Positions 20,391 to 32,487 of a stretch of DNA of 64,000 bases are shown here, one piece after another (the first letter of the stretch is position 1; the number at the start of each line of letters is the position of its first letter). The DNA is from Datura wrightii (lineage: Eukaryota; Streptophyta; Magnoliopsida; Solanales; Solanaceae), in the NCBI GenBank assembly GCA_035772735.1, contig JASDFA010000019.1, forward strand, positions 70,284,001-70,348,000, given 5' to 3'. A program made the position numbers and the translations under genes. The notes beneath the pieces are model-generated. The model was not told the origin of the DNA and did not search any database. It saw only the letters and a list, made by a program, of their open reading frames with translations.

Positions 20391-22918
20391 TGTAATACCC
20401 CGAAGATGTCTAAGATTGGACCCGAGATCAAATCTGGAAGTTGGCTGAAAACTGGGGAAAAAGTTGCAGAACGGGCGATCTAACGGATCATTGGTCCACC
20501 AACGACCCGTTATGAGTAGTCATGGGGATATGCAGGCTTGGTGGAAGTGGAGGTAACGAGTGAAGTAATGAATCATTGTTTTATACAATGATTCATCATA
20601 TGGAGTCATGGGGAGTACTGGTTCTCAGCTAAAGGGAAGGTAACGAGTCATCTAACAACCCGTTATGAGTAATAACGAATTGTGGGATGAGTTGTTACCA
20701 GGTAGAAGGGAATTTCTAGAATTTGGGGTAGTATACTTGACGAGTGATACCACCGGTCATGGCCTAGACTAACAAGTCATTAGGTCCCCCGTGATGACTT
20801 TGGTGACTTTCAGGCAGTAGACCTAACGAGAGGTCTCAACGAGTCGTGGTCTTAACCAACGACTCGTTCAGTGATCTGTTGGGAAGCCATCGACCTAATT
20901 TCAGGTTTTAGTCCAGGGACACTTTTGTAAATTCCTAACCTCCTAGATCCTAAACTAGGTAGTTTTGGGAAATTTTAAGGGGACTCAGAGGGACAAAATG
21001 GTTCCTCCCTCATTCCCACTTCGTTTTAAGAAAGAAAAACACTGTAACCTCTCCTCTCAAGAAACTCTCAAGCAAGCTGAGGGTTTTCCTATAATGCAGC
21101 ATTTCAAGTTTTCTTCTTCGGAAAACTTTTAGTCAGGTATGTGGGAATTCAACAAGGGGATAGTTTTTCCCTTGTGTCCACCAAAACCCTCTTATAGTTT
21201 CTCTATCAGTCTTAGCCCTCAGTGTTTGAGTATGAAACGATTACATGTTTGTTTTCATTGATTTCACCTAGATGATATTCATGCTTATTGTTGATATGAT
21301 CTCCATCAGTTCTTGACCAAATTGTGATTTTTCTGCAAAAAGTGAATTTAAGCCCTGAGTTTTTGAATGAAACGTATTTGTACATTAAATTCCCCATGGT
21401 CTGTAAAGTGTGATTTGGGAGGATTTTCTAGTATTAATTATTGTTTAAATGTTGAGTAATTACTCCCTTGGTAAGAATGATTTCAGCCCTGGCACGACTG
21501 AGAAAACTATAATTCAGCTTGTTGGATGAGAATTCCCTCTTTTCTTGAAATTTTTGCCATATTATGGATTCCTGTTTGTTGGAATAAGTTGAATTCTCGT
21601 TTAGCTGCTTAGTAGTTTAGTTCAGTTAGAATGTCGAATCTCCTCAGAAATATTTAGAATTTGTCAACTGATCATTTTGAATACGGAATTCCTTGAGGTG
21701 CATGTAATACCTCCCAGTTAGCAGAATCTATACTCAGAACTCAGTTTCATTGGTCCACTAGGTGTTCATGACACTTTAGACAGACAACTCTGGCTAACCG
21801 TAGGACCCCAGTCAGATTACAGTTTGTTCTTAGATGATTACGACTCTTCTAGATAAGCGGCTCTGACCAGTCTAGAACCCAGTTTCAAAATTTGGTCTGA
21901 TAAGACTCTCAAGATACTTTCAGTTAAATATCCCTGACTACTCTTGGGCCCCAATTTCAAGATATTAGCTTAGTATTCATTTTAGGTAATCCAGTGCGAG
22001 TAGGACTTAGCACCGAGCAGACTAGGGTTCCAGCGCACCCAGGTTCCTAGAACTATGTTGCCGGCGTAGGTTACAGTATTTATTGGCCTAATTGGCCCCA
22101 GACTTTTTTGATCACCTAATTCATGCCTTTATACCCTAGCAAGTATATTAGGTCCTACTGGTGGGGCGTATAAATCGGACTCCATGTCTAGCTCACGTGG
22201 TTATATGTCGGTTATAAACTCTCCCACTAGTCAGCTCAATTCAGTCTCAAATTAGTCAAGTTCAGTCCAGTTCAGTTTAGATCAGTTCAGTGAAGTATCT
22301 CATACCTAGTATTTCAAACTTAGGGCATGTCTTTGACCACCAGACAGGGTTATCCTAACCATATCATTTTACCTTAGTTGTCTCAATTCAGTATATTAGT
22401 TGGTCATTGCATGCCATTTCAGTTCAGTCATTTATATCCAGCATCATGGTTTCTCTCATTTTCTCAGTACATTCAAAGTACTGATGCATACTTTTATGTT
22501 GTATTGTTTTATGATACAGCCGCAGGTGCTCAGACTCAGCCTCATTAGTCACCGCAGTTTAGATCCTCCTCAGTAGCAAAAGTGTGAGTCCTCATCTTTC
22601 GAGGGAGTTATTTCAGTTCTTTCAGTCATTTAATTACTTTCAGTTAGACTTAGAGTTAACTGGTGGTTTGTCCCAGCAACTCATCTGCTAGATGGCTTTC
22701 AACACGGATTTGATTTCAGATTATTAGTATTGTTCAGCTATTTTACACCTTATGTTTTTAGTTTTAGCTTCCATAAATGTTTATATTATTATTTCAAAGC
22801 TTTCTCTATGCATGTTTTACTTAGAATACCAAGTGTATGATAGGCCAAGGGTTGACTTGGGGTTACTTGTGACTCCAAGTACCATGTTCTGTCCAAGGTA
22901 TAGTCTCGGGGTGTGAAA
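20391..22918 (+). repeat. 5' LTR of element F
   Basis: 2528 bases, TGTAATACCCC to GTGTGAAA (decayed from GTGTGACA). Palindrome-like ACGACCCGTT/ACGAGTCGT modules cluster at about 20470-20880. U3, R and U5 are otherwise noncoding. Confidence 0.9.
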
Positions 22919-22922
22919 AACT

Positions 22923-22934
22923 TGGTATCAGAGC
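22923..22934 (+). promoter_or_regulatory. Primer binding site of element F (tRNA-iMet)
   Basis: TGGTATCAGAGC, complementary to the 3' end of initiator tRNA-Met, four bases after the LTR end. Leader motifs GAGTAGAGTC (22976-22985), a GGTGTG-AAG-CACACC hairpin (22995-23009) and AGGAGGCTATGA (23022-23033) follow. Confidence 0.92.
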
Positions 22935-23139
22935 ACTAGGTTTAGAGTATCCTCGGAATGTTTGAATGCCGCATCGAGTAGAGTCCTTTTCATGGGTGTG
23001 AAGCACACCACATTTATAATGAGGAGGCTATGAGATGTTATTATGAAAACTCCCTTTTCTTCATACTCTTTATCGTGTGTTAAAGTTCAATTCCAGAAAC
23101 ACTTTCCCTAACTTATGCTCAGTTTTATTTTAGTGTATC

Positions 23140-24345
23140 ATGCCTCCCAGACGCAGTAACAGAAAAAGGGCCGACAATGCCAACAGACCTGGCCCACCAG
23201 CCCTAGTAGCCCCTCAGGATAACACAGTGTCCACCGTAGAGTTCACAACAGCTATCTAGCTGCTCACTCAAACAATCATCAATCAGGTGACCCAGTAAGT
23301 AGTACTAGTTAACAACAGATCTGCAGCTGCTGCTAGGGTGTTGGACTTCACCCATATGAATCCTCCATCTTTTCAAGGATCCAAAGTGGGGGAGGACCCC
23401 CAAGAGTTCATAGACGAGATTCAGAAGATTACCCGTATTATGGGTTTTAGCTCCTCTAAGAGTGCTGATCTGGATTTCTACCAGCTAAAAGGGGCATCCC
23501 AGATCTGGTACGAACAGTGGAAAGAGGGCGGCCAGTGGGAGCAGGACTGGTGGAGTGGGAAGAGTTCAACATAGCCTTCCTGGACAGATTTTTCCCTCAG
23601 GAGCTGAGGGAGGCAAAAGTGGCTGAGTTTATGAACTTGAGACAGGGGAACAGAACAATGGAGGAGTATGCTCTGGAGTTTACCAGGCTATCTAAGTACG
23701 CTCCATATATGGTAGAAAGCCAAGGGCTTGCATGTTGAAGTTTGTGAACGGAGTGTTGAACCTGGTCCTCAAGGAGTGTAGGACAGCAATTCTGATTAAG
23801 GATATAGACCTATCCAGCCTGATTGTCTATGCCCAGCAGATTAAGGTCGAAAAACTGAAGTACATGAAGCGAAAGAAGAAACGGGCAAGGACTGGTCAGT
23901 CAAATCCTGGCCATTAAAGGTCTAGTGGTAGTAGCCGCCCACAGTAGCATCAACAATAGCAACAGAGAGCCCAGCACCCAGCTCATTCAGCGCCCCAACC
24001 TTTCAGTCCCTCTAGGATCGGAGGGGGGGAGCATCTGTCTCTCAATCTCAAAGCTACAATGCCAGGAACAGATATCCAGCTTGCCCCAAGTGCGGCAGGA
24101 TCCAACCGGGAGAGTGTCTTCATGGTCGAGAGGGGTGCGTTGGTTGTGGACAGCTTGATCATCGGCTTAAAGATTGCCCGCCAGTAGGACAGGGGAGAGC
24201 ACAATCCACCATATCATCAGCTCCAGCAGGCCGACCAGCTCAGCAAGCCAGCACCTCAGGTAAGGATGGCGGTCAATGCCAAAACTGATTTTATGCATTG
24301 TCTTCCCGTTAGGATCAGGAGATCTCACCTAACGTAGTCACGGGT
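23140..24345 (+). pseudogene. gag: gag of element F (broken)
   Basis: Starts at the ATG at 23140 (MPPRRSNRKRADNANR), the usual N-terminus for this group, but stops occur within 50 codons. The capsid core runs 23338-23920: MNPPSFQGSKVGEDPQEF, YQLKGASQIWYEQW, a frameshift near 23550, then FFPQELREAKVAEFMNL. A zinc knuckle CVGCGQLDHRLKDC (CX2CX4HX4C) is intact at about 24138-24180. The product would be the particle protein. Confidence 0.88.
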
Positions 24346-24840
24346 ATGTTACACCTCTTATTTCTGGACGTGTATGCCCTCCTAGATCTAGGAGCCACCC
24401 TTTCATTCATGACTCCCTACATAGCAGTCCAGTTCAATATCAGTCCAGAGGTCCTCTCAGAACCATTCTCAGTCTCCACCCCTGTTGGCGAGTTAGTTAG
24501 AGCCAGTCGGGTGTATAGAAGTTGCATAGTCTCAGTCCTGAATAAAGTCATTCTAGCTGATCTCGTAGAGTTAGACATGGTCGATTTTGACCTTATCCTT
24601 AGAATGGACTAATTACACTCCATTTATCCCTCAGTTGACTGCAGAACTGGAGTTTCAAGTTTCAGTTCCCTAGTAAGCCAATGTTAGAATGGACGGGCAA
24701 TAATTCAGCACCTAAGGGTCGGTTTATTTTCTACCTCAAGGCCCAGAAGCTCATTTCCAAGGGATCTATTTATCATCTAGTTTGAGTCAAAGATTCCAAC
24801 TCTGAAACCCCAACTATCCAGTCAGTTCCAGTGGTTAGTG
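24346..24840 (+). pseudogene. aspartic protease of element F (broken)
   Basis: FLDVYALLDLGATLSFMTPY gives the active-site loop as DLGAT rather than DPGAT. The flap segment (FSVSTPVGELVRASRVYRSC) follows. The frame stops at 24612, inside the segment corresponding to IFGMDCL in C. The linker to RT, with ASNAKGR-like decay, continues to 24840. Inactive. Confidence 0.78.
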
Positions 24841-25952
24841 AGTTCCCACTTGTATTTCTTGAGGATCTTCTCGGAATTCCCCCTGAACGGGAAATAGATT
24901 TAAGAATAGACATCCTTCCAGATACTTAGCCTATCTCCATCGCTCCTTATAGAATGGCTCCAGCTGAGCATAAGGAGTTGAAGGAGCAACTAAAAGATCT
25001 TCTTGACAAGGGTTTTATTAGATCCAGCATCTCTCCATGGGGTGCTCCAGTACTATTCATACGTAAGAAAGATGGTACCCTCAAAATGTGCATAGATTAC
25101 CATCAGCTGAACAAAGTCACAGTCAAGAACAGGTGTCCCCTACCTAGAATTGACGGTCGGTTTGACCAACTTTAGGGAGCAAGTTGTTTATCGAAGATAG
25201 ATCTCAGGTCGGGGTACCATCAGCTAAGGGTCAGAGAATGTGACATATCGAAAACAGCATTCAGAACTCAGTATGGTCACTACGAGTTTATGGGTATGTC
25301 CTTCTGGCTAACGAACGCCCCCCGCAGCCTTTATGGTCCTAATGAATAGAGTCTTCAAGCGGTATCTGGATATGTTCGTCATTCCGTTCATCGACGACAT
25401 TTTGTATACTCCAAAAATGAGGATGAGCATGTTAATCACCTGAGGATAGTGCGGATAGTGCTTTAGACGCTCAGAGACCGCCATTTGTTTGCCAAGTTCA
25501 GCAAATGTGAATTCTGGTTGAAGTCCGTGACTTTCCTAGGTCACGTGGTCTCGGGCGAAGGTATTCAGGTTGATCCTCAAAACATAGTAGCAGTGAAAGA
25601 TTGGCCGAGACCTACCTCTCCAACAGAAATCAGGAGTTTTCTGGGCTTAGCTAGTTATTACCAACGGTTTACGGAAGGTTTCTCCTCTATACAATCTCCT
25701 CTGACTAAGTTAACTCAGAAAAAAGTGAAGTTCCAGTGGTCGGATGCGTCTGAGAAGAGTTTCCAGGAGTTGAAGACTCGACTCACTACCGCTCTACTTT
25801 TGACCTTGTCGTAAGGAACAAATGCGTTGGTTGTCTATCGTGAAGCTTCTAGAGTTGGACTCGGTTACGTTCTGATGTAGAAGGGCAAGGTGATAGCCTA
25901 CACCTCCAGAAAACTCAAAGTTCATGAGAAGAACTATCCAACTCATGACTTG
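24841..25952 (+). pseudogene. pol: reverse transcriptase and N-terminal RNase H of element F (broken)
   Basis: RT blocks in order: ELKEQLKDLLDKGFIR (about 24966), MCIDYHQLNKVTVKNR (about 25087), SKIDLRSGYHQLRV (about 25193), FIDDIL (25387-25404) with a frameshift right after it, then the long clean stretch 25485-25814 with FLGHVVSGEGIQVDPQ and EIRSFLGLASYY. RNase H begins near 25815 (YREASRVGLGYVLM). It is cut at THDL by solo LTR E, the target duplication ACTTG being at 25948-25952. Confidence 0.88.
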
Positions 25953-28267
25953 TGTAATACCCCGGGAAGGCCTAAGAACAAACTCGAGAGTTTGGAAGTT
26001 AAAACTGTAGAAAATTGGAAGAAACACCACAAAATGGATGACCCAATGGATCGTGGGTCCAACCAACGGTCCGTTAGAGCCAGTCGTTGTTTCAAGGGTT
26101 CGTGTGGCAGTGGATGTAACGAGCGAAGTGATAACTCGTTGTTTGAAATAATGAGTCATTGTTTGTACCCATAGGAAGCATTGATCTGAGCAAGTTTAGG
26201 AAGTAACGGGTCATCAAATGACCCTTCGTTAGTTACAATGACCCATTGCTTGAAGTCGTTGTAGGGGGAAATGAATTTCCTGTGCATATAATGGATGGAG
26301 ACCACGACTCGTTAGAAGCAACCATGAGTCATGGTGAGGCTCATCGTAAGGGAAGTTCAGAATTTTCAAGGAGCTGACAATGGTCGATCCAATGACCCGT
26401 CGACTAGAACAACAACGCATCCTATCGAGTCGTGGGAAGGACTTGAAACATGAAGTGAAGCAGTGGACTCAACCACTCGTAACCATGAGTCATGGTATCA
26501 TGCAACGACCTGCGGTATTGGTCGTTGGTCCGTCCAAACCAATTTCTTAGGGAAGTTTTATTAACGGCATTTTTAACTTTTCCATGTTTTGAGGCCCTAA
26601 ACTATGACGTTTTGTGTATTTTCTGAGTATAATAAGATGGGTAAGTCCCTAATGCATACCCATTCCCATGCAAGAGTTTTTAGAGAGGTTTTAGGGAGAT
26701 TCAAGGTTCTCTTCCAAGGTTTCCATCAATTTCTTTGTGGGCATTCAAGGGAGATTAAAATCGGTCTATATCAGGTATGTAGGGTGTTAGAATGGGTGAA
26801 TCCTTTCACACCCATGCCAAAATTAGATTTAAATCATGAATCCTCCTATTCAATTCCATGGGGTTTTACCCAAATGCATGAAAGTGTGATTTCTCTTTAT
26901 GGGCTTGATTTAATTGAGTTTTATTTGTTGAATTATGAATGTTGGGCAGGTTTTATATTACTTTCTTTAAAATCATGTGTCAATCTTTTTAAATCTAAAT
27001 TGCCCGTTTAATGAAGGATTATGAAAGTTATGATTTATGATGAATATTCAATATTTTGAGTTTATTGATGATGGAAAAGCATGATTTCAAGTTACCATGT
27101 TTATGAGAATATTTTTGGAAGAATTGAGTATGTTAAAGTATTGGGCAATGCCCACATGTTGAAGAATGATTTATGATTTATGAACGAATTACATGATTTA
27201 TCGATTTATGATATCGGCCGATGAAAAGGGCCTTTGATTCTTGGCTAAGCATGTTTTAAAGGGGATCAATGAGGATAAACATTGTATTTTAGACATTGAA
27301 TGTTAATGCATAATGTTATTGATTTACGTATGAGCCTATATGCATGTTTTTGGGAGTCGTGTCTAGCACCGAGTAGCCCGGCGTTCAAAGGACTACGCCG
27401 GTGCCTCATAACCACGTGCCACCATGGATTCTAATGTTATATATATTGTATTGATACCAATCCCCTCAAATGTTATTTCACACCTAATGCACGACCCTCA
27501 CCTGGCAAGCCAGGGTCGGCTCTGCCTACTTGAGTGAGATAGTTGGGGCATCATGAATGGCTCTACCATGATGGTGTTGGTTATGACGAGTCCTCCCATT
27601 GTTCCGCATGTTTAATGCATTATTACGTTTATGCTATTGGCTCAAGTTATGTTTGATAAAGTTTATTTACATTTATGAAAATGAAGGATTTATGAATGAT
27701 TTGAAAGTCTTGAGCCTTATGTTTTCTTACGGAATTTATGATATAAGAATGATTCCCTTCTCCTATGAATATTTATGAGTTTTATTTCCTTTTAAATGTC
27801 CATTTTACTTACCTTGCATACTCGGTACATTTCATGTATTGACTGCATACTTTCTGTGCTATATCATTTCATGATACAAGGTCCGGATCCGAAGCTTATC
27901 CTCATCCTTAGTTCATCTAAGCTCTCGCTCTCAGCTTATTGGTGAGTCCTCATGTTCCGAGGGCCGTTTGACAAACTTTCATGTTATTTATGTTTCAGTA
28001 TTGGTGGAGTTAGTTGGAGTTGGGGATGTTGTCCCATCAACCCATCTTATGTAGTAGAGGCTTTCAGACAAGATGTAGAACTCAGCTTATGTATATGCCT
28101 AGTACTTTCGGTTGTTACCCTATGATTACGCATCTGCTATGTTTTATGCTAAGTATTCTGCTTTATCAAATGATATTAGATGTATGCATGTGCCATTGGT
28201 CGACTTGGGGTCTCTCGGGGTCTCTAGTCCTGTGTCTACGATCCGAGTGTACGTTCGGATCGTGACA
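25953..28267 (+). repeat. Solo LTR E (C family) inside the RNase H of F
   Basis: 2315 bases, TGTAATACCCC to CGTGACA, with a perfect 5-bp target duplication ACTTG (25948-25952 and 28268-28272). Removing it restores the reading frame across the gap, direct proof of insertion. ACGAGTCGT-type modules lie at about 26035-26530. It is related to C and D but not to F's own LTRs. No internal sequence remains, so it is a product of LTR-LTR recombination. Confidence 0.95.
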
Positions 28268-29150
28268 ACTTGGAGTTGGTAGCGATGGTGTTTTCATTTA
28301 AAATATGGAGACATTACCTATATAGGGCTCACGTGGATGTGTTCACAGATTACAAGAGCCTTCAGTATGTGTTTAGTCAGAAGGACCTAAATCTTCATCA
28401 AAGAATGTGGTTGGAACTACTGAAAGACTACAACATGAGTGTGTTGTATCACCCGAGCAAAGCCAATGTGGTGGATGATGCACTAAGCAGGTTTTCTATG
28501 GGAAGTGTAGCTCATATTGAAGAGGGACAGAAGGAAATGGTAAAAGATATTCACAGGCTAGCTCGGTTGGGAATACGGTTGGTGGATTCAGCCGAGGGTG
28601 GAGTGGTAATGCAAAGTGGGTCAAATTCCTCCTTGGTAATTGAAGCGAAGTCCAGACAGGACGAAGATCCCATCTTACTCAAGCTTAAGAAAGTAGTTCT
28701 CAGAAAAGAAATAGAAGCTTTCTCCAAATGGGGAGATATTGTGCTCCGTTACCAGGGCAGATTGTATGTATCAGATGTTGGTGAGTTGAGACAGCAGATA
28801 CTGGCTGAAGCACACATCTTGAGATACTCCATTCACCTTGGTGCTACAAAAATGTATCGTGATTTGCGGGATATTTACTGGTGGAACGGCATGAAGAGAG
28901 ACATCGTTGAATTCGTAGTCAAGTTCCCGAACTGCCAACAAGTCAAGGTAAAGCATGAATGAACATGAGGCATTACTCAGGATATCAGCATACCCACATG
29001 GAAGTGGGAAGAAGTAAACATGCACTTCATTATGAGTCTACCTCAGACTCGTTGGCAGCATGACTCAATCGGGTAGTAGTAAATCGGATGACTAACTAAG
29101 CACATTTCCTCCCAATTAAAACCACATATTCAGTTGAGGACTAAGCAAGA
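28268..29150 (+). pseudogene. pol: RNase H C-terminus and integrase N-terminus of element F; integrase core deleted
   Basis: Resumes with ELVAMVFSFKIWRHYLY after E. Open to 28962, with TDYKSLQYVFSQ, YHPSKANVVDDALS (the last RNase H motif) and the integrase zinc region EAHILRYSIHLGATKMYRD, IYWWNGMKRDI and FPNCQQVKVKHE. The first cysteine of the HHCC pair reads phenylalanine (KFPNC). After the stop, decayed integrase core is visible to about 29145, with the first catalytic aspartate turned to His (NMHFIM). The rest of integrase and the chromodomain are missing. Confidence 0.88.
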
Positions 29151-29160
29151 CTTTATATCC

Positions 29161-29172
29161 GGGGGGAGATAT
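29161..29172 (+). promoter_or_regulatory. Polypurine tract of element F
   Basis: GGGGGGAGATAT immediately before the LTR start TGTAATACC at 29173. The hairpin motif seen before the tracts of C, G and B is absent, probably lost with the integrase deletion. Confidence 0.85.
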
Positions 29173-31688
29173 TGTAATACCCCAAAGATGCCTAAGATTG
29201 GACTTGGGATAAAATCTGGAAGTTGGCTTAAAATTGGGGAAAAAGTTGTAAAACGGACAACATAACGGATCGCTGGTCCAACCAACGACACGTTGGGAGT
29301 AGTCGTGGGGAAATGCAGGGTTGGTGGTAGTGGAGGTAACGAGAGAAGTAATGACTCATTGTTTGATACAATGAGCCTTCATATGGAGTCATGGGGAGTA
29401 CTGGTTCTCAGCTAAACGGAAGGTAACAAGTCATCTAACGACCCTTTATGAGTAATAATGAGTCGTGGGATGAGTCGCTACTAGGTAGATGGGAATTTTT
29501 GGAGTGTGGGGCAGTGTACTTGACGAGTGATACCACGAGTCATGGCCTAGAGTAACGAGTCATTAGGTCCCCCATGGTGACTTCAGTGACTTTCAAGCAG
29601 TAGACCTAACGAGAGAACCCAACGAGTCGTGGTCTCAACCAATGACTCGTTGAGTGACCTGTTGGGACCCCATCGACCTGATTTCAGGTTTTAGTCCAGG
29701 GACTCTTTTGTAAATTCCTAACCTCCTAGATCTTAAACTAGGTTGTTTTGGGAAATTTTTAGGGGATTTAGAGGGACAAAACGGTTTCTCCCTCATTCCC
29801 ACTCAATTTAAGAAGAAAAACATAGTAATCTCTCCTCTTAATAAACTCTAAAGCAAGCTTAGGATTTTCCTCCATTGCAGCAGTTTCAGTTTTCTTCTTC
29901 AGAAAATTTTTAGTCAGGTATATGGGAATTCAACAAGGGTATAGTTCTTCCCTTGTGTCCCCCAAAACCCTCTTAGAGTTTCTCTATCAGTCTTAGCCCT
30001 GAGTTTTCAAGTATGAAAAGATTACATGTTTTTTTCCGTTGATTTCACCTAGAATGATATTCATGCTTATTGTTGATATGATCTCCATCAGTTCTTGACC
30101 AAATTGTTGATGTTCCTGCAAAAAGTGAATTTAATCCCTGAGTTTTCGAATGAAACGTACTTATACATTAGATTCCCCATTGTCTATGAAGTATGATTTG
30201 GGCTAATTTTATAGTATTCCTTACTGTTTAGATGTTGAGTAATTACTCCCTTTGTAAGAATGATTTCAGCCCTAGCACGACTGAAAAAACTATAATTCAG
30301 CTAGTTGGATGCGAATTCCCTATTTTCTTGAAATTTTTTCCATATTGTGGATTCCCAAGTTGTTGGAATAAGTTGAATTCTCTGTTAGCTACTTAGTAGT
30401 TCAGTTCAATTAGAATGTAGAATCTCCTCAAAAATATTCAGAATTTGTCAACTGATCAGTTTGACTACGAAATTCCTTGAGCTGTCTGTAATACCTCCCA
30501 GTTAGCAGAATTAGACTCAGAACTGAGTTTCATTGGTCCACTAGGCGGTCATGAAACTTTAGACAGACAGATCTGACTAACCATAGGACCCCAGTATCAT
30601 TTTTTTAGACGATTACGATGCTTCTAGATAAGTAGCTCTGACCAGTCTAGAACCCAATTTTAGAATTTGGTCCGACAAGACTCTCGGGGTACTTTCAGTT
30701 AAATATTCCTGATTAGTCTTGGGCCCCAGTCTTGAGCTATCAGCTTAGTATTGAGTTTAGGTAATCCAATGGGAGTTTGACTTAGCACCGAGCAGACCGG
30801 GGTTCCAGCGCACCCAGGTTCCCAAAACTACGTTGCCAGCGTAGGTTACATTATTTATTGGCCTAATTGGCCCTAGACTTTTGTGATCACCTATTAATGC
30901 CTCTATACCCTTGCAAGGTATATTGGGTCCTACTGGTGGGGCGTATACATCGGACTCCACGTCTAGTTCACGTGGTTATATGTCGGTTATAGACTCTCCC
31001 ACTAGTCAGCTCAGTTCAGTCTCAAATTAGTCAAGTTTAGTCTAGTTCAGTTCAGATTAGTTTAGTGTAGTATCTCATACCCAGTATTTCAAACTTAGGG
31101 CATGTCTTTGACCACCAGACAGGGTCATCCTGACCATCTCATTTTCTAGTTGTCTCAGTTCAGTATATTAGTTTGTCATTGCATACCATTTCAATTCAGT
31201 CATTTATATTCAGCATCATGGTTTCTCTCATTTACTCAATACATTCAAAGTACTGATGCATACTTTTATGTTGTATCTTTTCATGATACAGCCGCAGGTG
31301 CTCAGACTTAGCATTGTTAGTCGCCACAGTTTAGATCCTCCTCAGAAGTAGAAGAGTGAGTCCTTATCTTTCGAAGGTGTTATTTCAGTTCTTTTAGTCA
31401 TTTCATTACTTTTAGTTAGACTTAGAGTTAGGTGGGGGCTTGTCCCAGCAACTCTCTACTAGATGGCTTTCAACACATATTTGATTTCAGACTATTAGTG
31501 TTGTTCAGCTGTTTTACACCTTATGTTTTTAGTTTTAGCTTCCATAAATGTTTATATTATTATCTCAAAGCTTTCTCTATGCATGTTTTACTCAGAATAC
31601 CAGTGTATGATAGGCCAAGGGTTAACTTGGAGTTACTTGTGACTCCATGTACCGTGTTTCGTCCAAGGTGTACACTCGGGGTGTGGCA
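29173..31688 (+). repeat. 3' LTR of element F
   Basis: 2516 bases, closely parallel to 20391-22918 but with many substitutions. Ends GTGTGGCA. Palindrome-like modules at about 29250-29680. The direct repeat CTAGC follows. No coding sequence. Confidence 0.9.
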
Positions 31689-32487
31689 CTAGCTAACATT
31701 TATTTGCTCTAATTGTTGCCACACCATCTACTTCAAGCTTTCCAGGCACCTTGGTTGTTGTGAATCCTCTACCTAAGTCTTAATAGTATTAACTCCCCAC
31801 TTACATGAGTTTCAAAAGAGCTTCAATTTCATCATAGCACTTAGATAAAATTTGTCCCTATGTAGTAGCGTCAAAAAGAATTTTGTACTATGGCTTCAGC
31901 CCTTCTATAAAGTTGTGCCCGATAATCTCGTTTGGTTGCATATGGTATAGGCAATCTCTCAAGTAGCCCTTGCATTGTTCCCATGACTGAGCGAAGGCCT
32001 TACCATCTATCTGCACAAAATCAGAGATCTTTCCTCTCAACTCATTCTTCCTCCTTGAAGAGAAGAACCTATTGATGAACTTATAGGAAAGAACCTCCCA
32101 AGTAGTAATAAAACTTGTAGGAAAGAACCTTCAAGTTGTAATAGAACTTGTTGGCTCATTTTGAAGCCACTCCTTGGACTCACCAATCAATGAGAATGGA
32201 AACAACGTGAGCATTACATACTCATCTGACAGGTTCTAATAGTGAAAGTTCTTACTCAGCTCCACGAACATAATCAGATGCCTGTGGGCATCCTCCTGTG
32301 GGTTGCTCTGATATTGGCAAATGTTTTGGACCAACCACACGGTCCCTTCCTTCAAATCAAAGTTTCTAGTGATGGCCGACTTGATGATCAATTTAGAAGC
32401 ATTCTCCAAATTAAGCCTAGCAAAATTCAACATTGGAATCCCCTCCTGGTTGTTTCCCTGTGCTTGCTCATTATTCTCCATTATTAA
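31689..32487 (-). pseudogene. gag: Element A: gag N-terminal half (broken)
   Basis: Minus strand, start ATG at 32481 (MENNEQAQGNNQEGIP). Readable segments are KLIIKSAITRNFDLKEGTVW, EDAHRHLIMFVELS and, further in, LTLFPFSLIGESKEWL, the same capsid pattern as B's gag. Stops begin after residue 81. The solo LTR B' inserted six bases upstream of the start codon. Confidence 0.85.

Larger units (their letters stand above)
20391..31688 (+). mobile_element. Element F: chromovirus with integrase deletion, interrupted by solo LTR E
   Basis: Plus-strand Tekay/Del-like element with LTRs at 20391-22918 and 29173-31688, an initiator-Met primer site, gag, protease, RT, RNase H and the integrase zinc region. 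It then jumps almost directly to the polypurine tract, having lost the integrase core and chromodomain. Flanking target duplication is CTAGT (20386-20390) against CTAGC (31689-31693), one base decayed. The two LTRs differ far more than those of B, so F is older. It sits in A's gag. Confidence 0.9.

Noticed and set aside
22923..22934. tRNA-like match
   Set aside because: Only the 12-base primer site is present, not a tRNA gene; the same holds at 41906, 49995, 18492 and 61593.
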